A DNA stretch of 64,000 nt from Sphaerisporangium sp039871875 (GTDB lineage Bacteria; Actinomycetota; Actinomycetes; Streptosporangiales; Streptosporangiaceae). The position numbers and the translations under genes were made by a program. The notes beneath the pieces are model-generated. The model worked only from the letters and a program-made list of their open reading frames with translations. It was not told the origin of the DNA and made no database searches. The DNA lies in assembly GCF_039871875.1 (NCBI RefSeq), contig NZ_JBDPMD010000011.1:1-64000 (forward strand), read 5' to 3'. How positions within the stretch are numbered: the stretch's first letter is position 1; each line of letters begins with the position of its first letter. Shown here in pieces: positions 53,409-60,800 of the stretch.

Positions 53409-54374
53409 ATGGCACGCATCGGATACACCATGATGAGCGAGCAGACCCCTCCCCGGCAGCTCGTCGAGGACGTGGTCGCCGCCGAGCACGCCGGGTTCGA
53501 CTACGCCGTCATCTCCGACCACTACTTCCCGTGGCTGGAGGAGATGGGCCACTCCCCGTACGCCTGGTCGGTCCTCGGCGCCGCCGCGTACGCCACCGAG
53601 TCACTCCCCCTGATGACGTACGTCACCTGCCCGACGATGCGCTACCACCCCGCCGTCGTCGCCCAGAAGGCCGCCACCATCGGCGCCCTGTCCGGTGGCC
53701 GCTTCACCCTCGGCCTCGGCGCCGGGGAGAACCTCAACGAACACGTCGTCGGCCGCGGCTGGCCCCCCGTCAACATCCGCCACGAGATGTTCGGCGAAGC
53801 CATCGAGATCATCCAGGCCCTGTTCGGCGGCGAGTACGTCAGCTACCGCGGCGACCACTACACCGTGGACTCCGCCAAGCTGTACGACCTCCCGCCCAGC
53901 GAGATCCCGATCGCCATAGCCGCCTCCGGCTCCCAGTCGGTGGACTTCGCCGCCGAATACGGCGACGCCCTGGTGGCGGTCCACCCCGACACCGCTCTGG
54001 TCGACCGCTTCCAGACCTCGGGCGGCTCAGGCAAGCCCATCTACGGCCAGCTCGCCATCTGTTACGACCAAGACGTGGAAGCCGCCAAGACCCGGGCCCA
54101 CCGCCTGTGGCGCTGGTTCCCCGCCGGCTGGAAGGTCCTGTCCGAACTTCCCGCCCCCGTCAACTTCGCCGCCTACTCCCAGTTCGTCCGCCCGGACGAC
54201 GTGGCCTCCCAGGTCCCCTGCGGCCCCGACGTCCGCCCCGTGGTGGACGCCGTACGAAAGTTCACCGACGCCGGCTTCACCCACGTGGCCCTGGTACAGA
54301 TAGGCGGAGCCCACCAGGAGGACTTCCTCACCTGGTCCCAGAAGGAACTCCTCCCAGCTCTCCACGCCCTCTGA
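53409..54374 (+). CDS. F420-dependent LLM-class oxidoreductase (TIGR03557-type)
   Basis: A 321-residue luciferase-like monooxygenase fold protein. It has MARIGYTMMSEQTPPRQLVE, VISDHYFPWLEEMGHSPYAW, GRFTLGLGAGENLNEHVVGRG and IAIAASGSQSVDFAAEYGD. This is the group related to F420-dependent glucose-6-phosphate dehydrogenase. It is predicted to transfer hydride between an unknown alcohol or sugar and coenzyme F420. ATG 53409 follows GGTAGGGGG. It is a single gene, followed by the 48-bp minisatellite. The residues that bind phosphate in true Fgd are not obvious, so I do not call it Fgd. Confidence 0.88.
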   Translation: MARIGYTMMSEQTPPRQLVEDVVAAEHAGFDYAVISDHYFPWLEEMGHSPYAWSVLGAAAYATESLPLMTYVTCPTMRYHPAVVAQKAATIGALSGGRFTLGLGAGENLNEHVVGRGWPPVNIRHEMFGEAIEIIQALFGGEYVSYRGDHYTVDSAKLYDLPPSEIPIAIAASGSQSVDFAAEYGDALVAVHPDTALVDRFQTSGGSGKPIYGQLAICYDQDVEAAKTRAHRLWRWFPAGWKVLSELPAPVNFAAYSQFVRPDDVASQVPCGPDVRPVVDAVRKFTDAGFTHVALVQIGGAHQEDFLTWSQKELLPALHAL

Positions 54375-54442
54375 CCCCGGCTCCCCACCACCGCGCAGCC
54401 GGTCCCCGGTCACGGCCCTGAACGGCACACACGAACCCCGCG

Positions 54443-54750
54443 CCGCCGTACGGCGAGGTCTCGGGGGGCGCGTACACGCCAACCAGCCGGCGCCGCCGTA
54501 CGGCGAGATTTCCGGGGACGTACACGCCAACCACCCGGCGCCGCCGTACGGCGAGATTTCCGGGGACGTTCACGCCAACCACCCGGCGCCGCCGTACGGC
54601 GAGATTTCCGGGGACGTACACGCCAACCACCCGGCGCCGCCGTACGGCGAGATTTCCGGGGACGTACACGCCAACCACCCGGCGCCGCCGTACGGCGAGG
54701 TTTCCGGGGCATACACGCGAACACCTGGCGCCGTACGGCGAGGTCTCGGG
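54443..54750. repeat. 48-bp minisatellite, about 6.4 copies
   Basis: The 48-bp unit starts with CCGCCGTACGGCGAGATTTC and ends with CACGCCAACCACCCGGCG. Copies 54493-54540, 54541-54588, 54589-54636 and 54637-54684 are almost identical. The first copy (54443-54492) is 50 bp, the sixth (54685-54730) is 46 bp, and a partial copy runs to 54750. Each full unit carries the perfect 12-bp palindrome CGCCGTACGGCG. Because 48 is a multiple of three, all frames appear open on both strands, but no RBS or single frame spans the flanks, so I treat it as non-coding. It fills most of the 383-bp gap between the LLM gene and recX. Confidence 0.9.
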
Positions 54751-54757
54751 CGATGGG

Positions 54758-55606
54758 TCAGTCCAGTCCGTCGAACAACTCGTCCTCGGTGGGCTGGCCC
54801 TCGGATTCGAGTGCCTCGCGGACGACGCGGTAGGCGATGCCGCCGGAGTACCCCTTGCGGGCGAGCATGCCGGCAAGGCGGCGGACGCGGGCCGCGGGCT
54901 CCAGGCCCTCGGTGGCCGGGAGGCGGCGTGCCACCAGCCGGCGGGCGGTCTCCACCTCCTGCTCGGGGTCCAGCCGGTCGACGGCGTCCCGCACGGTGTC
55001 CTCCGCGACGCCACGGGTGCGCAGCTCGGACGCCAGGGCACGACGCGCCAGCCCGCGCCCGGCGTGCCGCGAATCGACCCACGCCTCCGCGTACGCCTCG
55101 TCGTCGATCAGCCCGACCTCGGTGTACCGGTCGAGCACGGCCTCCGCCACGTCCTCCGGCACATCCCTTTTCCGCAACGCCCGCGCCAGCTCCGCCCGCG
55201 TACGCGGCGCCAACGTCAGCAACCGCAAACAGATGGCCCGCGCCACCGCCGCCGGATCAGCCTCCGGCCCCGACGCCGCCACCGACCCGGGCACAGGCCC
55301 ATCGAACCCCTGCCCGGCCCCCCTGGACCTGCCCGACCTCCGCCTGGACGCCCCGGACCGCCCGGACCTACGCCCCGCACCGCCCAACTGAGCGGACGCC
55401 TCCCCGGACACCTCGAAATCCGCCTCGGAGAACCCGAACCGATCGGACGCCTCCTCCGACGTCCCGGAATCCTGCCCGGAGAACCCGAACCGGCCGGAGC
55501 TCTGGGCTGAGGGTCCGCCCCGGCCGCCGTTGTCTCCAGGAGGGGACTCGCCGCCGTCGCCCCGGGTGGGGGCGGTGGGGTAGGGGCCGGGGTCGTCTGC
55601 GGGCAT
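54758..55606 (-). CDS. recX: RecA regulator RecX, with long N-terminal extension
   Basis: A 282-residue protein. The RecX domain fills about 120-275 with three-helix repeats (RAICLRLLTLAPRTRAELA, DVPEDVAEAVLDRYTEVGLI, DDEAYAEAWVDSRHAGRG, RKGYSGGIAYRVVREAL). RecX binds RecA filaments and limits them. The first 118 residues are an unusual Ser/Gly/Glu/Arg-rich, probably disordered extension. GGAGC precedes the ATG, 27 bases after the recA stop, so the two genes form one SOS-controlled unit. Confidence 0.92.
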   Translation of the reverse strand: MPADDPGPYPTAPTRGDGGESPPGDNGGRGGPSAQSSGRFGFSGQDSGTSEEASDRFGFSEADFEVSGEASAQLGGAGRRSGRSGASRRRSGRSRGAGQGFDGPVPGSVAASGPEADPAAVARAICLRLLTLAPRTRAELARALRKRDVPEDVAEAVLDRYTEVGLIDDEAYAEAWVDSRHAGRGLARRALASELRTRGVAEDTVRDAVDRLDPEQEVETARRLVARRLPATEGLEPAARVRRLAGMLARKGYSGGIAYRVVREALESEGQPTEDELFDGLD

Positions 55607-55633
55607 GCCTGGTCAGCTCCGGGGCGGCGGCGG

Positions 55634-56716
55634 TCAGACGTCGCCGGGCTTGGGGACCTTGGGGCCGCGGGTGGGGGCGGGGGGCGGGGTGGCGGCCTGG
55701 GGTTCGGCGGGGGTGTCGATGCGGGGGCCCACGCCGAGCTTTTCCTTGATCTTCTTTTCGATCTCGTTGGCGATGTCGGGGTTGGACTTGAGGAAGTTGC
55801 GGGCGTTCTCCTTGCCCTGGCCGAGCTGGTCGCCCTCGTAGGTGTACCAGGCGCCGGCCTTGCGGACGAAGCCCTGCTCGACGCCCATGTCGATCAGGCC
55901 GCCCTCGCGGGAGATGCCGACGCCGTACAGGATGTCGAAGTCGGCCTGGCGGAAGGGCGGGGCCATCTTGTTCTTGACGACCTTGACGCGGGTGCGGTTG
56001 CCGACGGGCTCGGTGCCGTCCTTGAGGGTCTCGATGCGGCGGACGTCGAGGCGGACCGAGGCGTAGAACTTGAGCGCCTTGCCACCGGTCGTGGTCTCGG
56101 GCGAGCCGAACATGACGCCGATCTTCTCGCGGAGCTGGTTGATGAAGATGGCGGTGGTGCCGGTGTTGTTGAGCGCGCCCGCGACCTTGCGCAGCGCCTG
56201 GGACATCAGCCGGGCCTGCAGGCCGACGTGGCTGTCGCCCATCTCGCCCTCGATCTCGGCCTTCGGCACCAGGGCCGCGACCGAGTCGATCACGACGAGG
56301 TCGATCGCGCCGGAGCGGATCAGCATGTCGGCGATCTCGAGGGCCTGCTCACCGGTGTCGGGCTGGGAGACCAGCAGCGCGTCGGTGTCCACACCGAGCT
56401 TGCGCGCGTAGTCGGGGTCGAGGGCGTGCTCGGCGTCGATGAACGCCGCGATGCCGCCCCCCCGCTGCGCGTTGGCCACGGCGTGCAGCGCCACGGTGGT
56501 CTTACCGCTGGACTCGGGGCCGTAGATCTCGACGATGCGGCCCCGGGGGAAGCCCCCGATGCCGAGCGCCACGTCGAGCGCGATCGCCCCGGTCGGGATC
56601 ACCTCGATGGGGGCCCGCGCGTCATCGCCGAGGCGCATGACAGAGCCCTTGCCGAACTGCCGCTCGATCTGGGCGAGCGCGGTCTCAAGGGCCTTCTCGC
56701 GGTCGTTGGCTGCCAT
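55634..56716 (-). CDS. recA: Recombinase RecA
   Basis: A 360-residue RecA, the strand-exchange and LexA-coprotease filament protein. It has Walker A GPESSGKTT at about 66-74, Walker B LVVIDSVAALVP, the L2 region with INQLREKIGVMFG (and SPETTTGGKAL), and KNKMAPPFRQADF. The C-terminal tail is Pro/Ala-rich (EPQAATPPPAPTRG) rather than strongly acidic. ATG 56716 follows AGGGGGC. It is transcribed with recX and controlled by the SOS box upstream. Confidence 0.98.
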   Translation of the reverse strand: MAANDREKALETALAQIERQFGKGSVMRLGDDARAPIEVIPTGAIALDVALGIGGFPRGRIVEIYGPESSGKTTVALHAVANAQRGGGIAAFIDAEHALDPDYARKLGVDTDALLVSQPDTGEQALEIADMLIRSGAIDLVVIDSVAALVPKAEIEGEMGDSHVGLQARLMSQALRKVAGALNNTGTTAIFINQLREKIGVMFGSPETTTGGKALKFYASVRLDVRRIETLKDGTEPVGNRTRVKVVKNKMAPPFRQADFDILYGVGISREGGLIDMGVEQGFVRKAGAWYTYEGDQLGQGKENARNFLKSNPDIANEIEKKIKEKLGVGPRIDTPAEPQAATPPPAPTRGPKVPKPGDV

Positions 56717-56823
56717 GGGATGCCCCCTGGAGGGTGTAGAAGTCTTCGTTTCCGTCGCCTGGGAAGCTACGGGGTGGCACCGACAATTTCCGGAACCCGC
56801 GGCACCGGGGGTCGGCAGCTCCA

Positions 56824-56844
56824 AATATAGCGAACGATTGTTCG
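56824..56844 (-). promoter_or_regulatory. SOS (LexA) box and -10 of recA
   Basis: CGAACGATTGTTCG at 56831-56844 matches the Gram-positive/actinobacterial LexA box CGAAC-n4-GTTCG exactly. On the recA strand a TATATT (-10, 56824-56829) follows it directly, so bound LexA would block RNA polymerase. Confidence 0.88.
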
Positions 56845-56932
56845 ATCGTGGGGGGAACTCCCGAGCGGCTCGCCGGACGCGGGCGCGAGGCCGCCACCTG
56901 TTTCCCCGGCTCCCGGCGCGGGTGACTCAGGG

Positions 56933-57127
56933 TCAGCGCAGTCGCGGGTCGACGTCGGTCACCTCGCACACGGCGCGCCAGACGACCTTGGCCGACTCTC
57001 CCTCGGCGAGCGCCTGCGTGACGGTGCGGCCGCCGAGCTGGGCGATGACGTAGTCATGCGCCCAGGACTCGGCGTATCTCTCGCCGAAGTGGCGGTTCAT
57101 CCGCTGCCAGAATTCCGTGAGACGCAT
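56933..57127 (-). CDS. DUF3046 protein
   Basis: A 64-residue protein of the DUF3046 family. It has MRLTEFWQRMNRHFGERYAE, WAHDYVIAQLGGRTVTQAL and VWRAVCEVTDVDPRLR. The family is restricted to actinobacteria and usually sits just upstream of recA, as here. Its function is not known. The RBS is GGTGGG. Its stop lies about 90 bases before the recA SOS box, so recA keeps its own promoter. Confidence 0.93.
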   Translation of the reverse strand: MRLTEFWQRMNRHFGERYAESWAHDYVIAQLGGRTVTQALAEGESAKVVWRAVCEVTDVDPRLR

Positions 57128-57194
57128 CCCACCAGTATCGTCGCCGGCCCGAGGCGCCTGGACCGCGGCCGTCGCCGCGCGGGACGCGTGGGCC

Positions 57195-57683
57195 TCACAT
57201 GACCTTGTTGCCGTACATCTCCCCGAGCGGGTCGGCGAGCAGCTCCAGGCGGGCGCCGTCCGGGTCGCGGAAGTAGATCGACGCGTTGCTTTCGAGCTGG
57301 TACGGGACGCCGGCGTCGTCCAGCTTGCCGCGCAGCTTCTCCCACTTGCCGCGTTCCACGGAGATGGCGATGTGGTGCAGGCCCCCGAGGACCTCCTGGT
57401 ACTCCGACAGGTCGAGCCCCGGCAGGTCGAAGAACGCCAGCAGGTTGCCGTTGCCGATGTCGAAGAAGAAGTGGTTGGAGCCCTTGTAGTCCCGGTTCTC
57501 GAAGATCTCGGTCAGCGGGAACTCCAGGAGGTCCTGGTAGAACGTGATGGTCCGCTCGACGTCGGAGCAGATCAGTGCGAAGTGGTGCAGGCCGCGGGCG
57601 CTGCTTTCCGGGCGCCGGGCGTGGAGGTGCTGTTCCCGGATACGCTCCCGGGCCGCATCGATCGCCGCATAGTCGATGTCCAT
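57195..57683 (-). CDS. VOC-family (glyoxalase-like) protein
   Basis: A 162-residue single VOC protein. After a helical start (AAIDAARERIREQHLHARR) come GLHHFALICSDVERTITFYQ (first metal-ligand His), FFFDIGNGNLLAFFD and GGLHHIAISVERGKWEKL (second His), then IYFRDPDGARLELLAD (Glu ligand). The ligand set resembles extradiol dioxygenase or glyoxalase members. ATG 57683 is chosen; the open frame upstream is GC-rich and without support. It diverges from lhr. No pathway genes are nearby, so the substrate is unknown. Confidence 0.88.
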   Translation of the reverse strand: MDIDYAAIDAARERIREQHLHARRPESSARGLHHFALICSDVERTITFYQDLLEFPLTEIFENRDYKGSNHFFFDIGNGNLLAFFDLPGLDLSEYQEVLGGLHHIAISVERGKWEKLRGKLDDAGVPYQLESNASIYFRDPDGARLELLADPLGEMYGNKVM

Positions 57684-57812
57684 GCTCCCAGGTGACGTCC
57701 CTGGTGTCCTGGATGTCAAGACCGGTGACGGTGGCGCCTCACGGCCGGGGTACGGCCCGTCCGGTGCCGGGCGACGGCCGTTTCTGTCGGTGGCGGGTTG
57801 CATGATGGGACG

Positions 57813-60800
57813 GTGACCGCTTCGGTGTTCGACCACTTCACGCCGGTGACCAGGCGATGGTTCACCGGCGCCTTCGCCGCGCCCACGGCGGCGCAGGAAG
57901 GCGCCTGGCGGTCCATCGCCCAGGGCGACAACACCCTCGTGGTGGCGCCCACCGGCTCGGGCAAGACCCTCGCCGCCTTCCTGTGGTCCCTGGACCGCCT
58001 GGCCGCCACCCGCATGACCGCCGGGTCCGGTGGCGTCTCAGGGTCCCGTGCGGCCGGGAAGGGCACCAAAGGGGGCAAGGGTGAGAAGGGTGCCGGGCGT
58101 GGGAAGAGCGGTGACGGGCCGCGGCGGTGCCGGGTGGTGTACGTGTCGCCGCTCAAGGCGCTGGCGGTGGACGTCGAGCGCAACCTCCGCGCGCCGCTGG
58201 CCGGCATCGGGCAGGCGGCCCGCGCCATGGGGCTGCCCGCGCCGGACGTCTCGGTGGCCGTCCGCTCCGGTGACACCACCACCGAGGACCGGCGCCGGTT
58301 CGCCGCCCGGCCCTCCGACATCCTGATCACCACACCCGAGTCGCTGTACCTGCTGCTGACCAGCAAGGCGCGGGACGCCCTGCGCGAGGTGGAGACCGTC
58401 ATCGTCGACGAGGTGCACGCCGTCGCGGGCACCAAGCGCGGCGCCCACCTGGCGCTGACCCTGGAACGGCTGGACGCGCTGCTGCCGCGCCCGGCCCAGC
58501 GCATCGGCCTGTCCGCCACGGTCCGCCCGGTGAGCGAGATCGCGGCGTTCCTCGGCGGCTCCCGCCCGACGACGGTCGTGCAGCCCCCGTCCGAGAAGGT
58601 CATCGAGATCGAGGTGATCGTCCCGGTCGAGGACATGACCGAGCTGGACGGCCCACCGCGCGGAGCCCCCCGCCCCGGCGGACAGCTCGTCGATCCCGCT
58701 CTGTGGGAAACCGCCGGGCCCGGTCTCCCGGAAGACGGCCGGCCCGGGTTCCCCGCCGACGGCGAGCCCGCCCTGCGGAAGAACGGGGAGCCGGGGTTCC
58801 CCGAGGACGACGAGCTCGCTCTGGGGAAGAACGGGGAGCCGGGGTTCCCTGACGGCGACGAGCTCGCTCTGGGGAAGAACGGGGAGCCGGGGTTCCCTGA
58901 GGGCGGGGACTCGTCGTGGGCCGTGGAGGAGCCGCCGCGGCGGTCCATCTGGCCGCATGTCGAGGAGCACCTGCTCGGGCTGATCGGCTCCCATCGCTCC
59001 ACCATCGTCTTCGCCAACTCACGGCGGCTCGCCGAGCGACTGTGTTCGCGCCTCAACGAGCTGGCGTACGAGCGTTCCGCCGCGGCGCAGGGAGGTGTCC
59101 CTGGTGAGCTCACAGGCGGGGATGGCGAGGGGGGGCCGGCGGCCCGGTCGGCGCCGGCCGGGGTCATGGCGCAGGCCGGGGTGACCAAGGGGGGTGTGCC
59201 CGAGATCGTGCGGGCCCATCACGGTTCGGTGTCCAAGGAGCAGCGGGCGCAGATCGAGGAGGCGCTGAAGTCGGGGCGGTTGCCCGCCGTTGTGGCGACG
59301 TCCAGCCTGGAGCTCGGCATCGACATGGGGGCGGTCGACCTTGTGGCGTGTGTGGAGGCGCCGCCGAGCGTCGCGAGCGGGCTGCAGCGCATCGGGCGGG
59401 CGGGGCACCAGGTCGGTGCGGTCTCCAAGGGTGTGATCTTCCCCAAGTACCGCGGCGACCTGATCCAGACGGCCGTCGTGTCCGAGCGCATGAAGGCCGG
59501 GCAGATCGAGGAGACCCGTTACCCCCGCAACCCGCTGGACGTCCTGGCGCAGCAGATCGTGGCCATGTGCGCGCTCGACGAGTGGACGGTGGACGAGCTG
59601 GAGACCCTGATCCGCCGCGCCGCCCCGTACGCCACGCTGCCGCGCAGCGCGCTGGAGGCCACGCTGGACATGCTGGCCGGGCGCTACCCGAGCGACGAGT
59701 TCGCCGAGCTGCGGCCCCGCGTGGTGTGGGACCGGGTCACGGGCCGGGTGACCGGCCGTCCCGGCGCCCAGCGGCTCGCGGTGACCAACGCCGGCACCAT
59801 CCCCGACCGCGGCATGTTCGGCGTGTTCCTGGCGGGCGGCGACACCGGGCGCGGCGGCCGGCGGGTCGGCGAGCTGGACGAGGAGATGGTGTACGAGTCC
59901 CGCGTGGGCGACGTCTTCGTGCTGGGCGCCACCTCCTGGCGCATCGAGGACATCACCGCGGACCGTGTGCTGGTCTCCCCCGCCCCCGGCCGTCCGGGCA
60001 AGCTGCCGTTCTGGCACGGCGACACGCCGGGCCGCCCGGCGGAGCTCGGCCGGGCGCTCGGGGCGTTCCTGCGCGACATGTCCGGCGGGGACTCCTCCCG
60101 GCTCACCGACGCCGGGCTGGACGGTTACGCCGCCGCCAACCTGCTCGCCTACCTCGCCGAGCAGCGTGAGGCCACCGGCTACGTGCCCGACGACCGCACC
60201 GTGGTGGTCGAGCGGTTCCACGACGAGCTCGGCGACTGGCGGGTGGTGATCCACACGCCGTACGGCGCGCGGGTGCACGCCCCGTGGTCCCTCGCCATCG
60301 GGCGGCGGCTGCGTGAGCGGTACGGCATGGACGTGCAGGCCCTGCACTCCGACGACGGCATCGTGCTGCGCATCCCCGACACGCTGGAGGGCCCGCCCAC
60401 CGACGTGGCGGTGTTCGACCCCGACGAGCTGGAGCAGATCGTCACCGAGGAGCTCGGCGGGTCGGCGTTGTTCGCGTCGCGGTTCCGCGAGTGCGCGGGG
60501 CGGGCGCTGCTGCTGCCGCGGCGCAACCCCGGCAAGCGTTCGCCGTTGTGGCAGCAGCGGCAGCGGGCCGCCGACCTGATGAAGGTCGCGAGCAGGTACG
60601 GCTCATTCCCCATCGTGCTCGAGACGATGCGTGAGTGCCTTCAGGACGTGTTCGACGTGCCCGGCCTGGTGGCGCTGATGCGTGACGTCGCCGCGCGCCG
60701 GGTGCGGGTGGTGGAGGTCGAGACCGGGCAGGCGTCGCCGTTCGCGGCGTCCCTGATGTTCGCCTACGTCGGCGCCTTCATGTACGAGGGGGACGCGCCG

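Noticed and set aside
54443..54750. CRISPR array
   Set aside because: The repeats are directly adjacent 48-bp units without variable spacers, and there are no cas genes.
54328..55082. Minus-strand ORFs running through the 48-bp repeats into recX
   Set aside because: They stay open only because 48 is a multiple of three. They overlap recX in other frames and have no RBS or matching codon bias.
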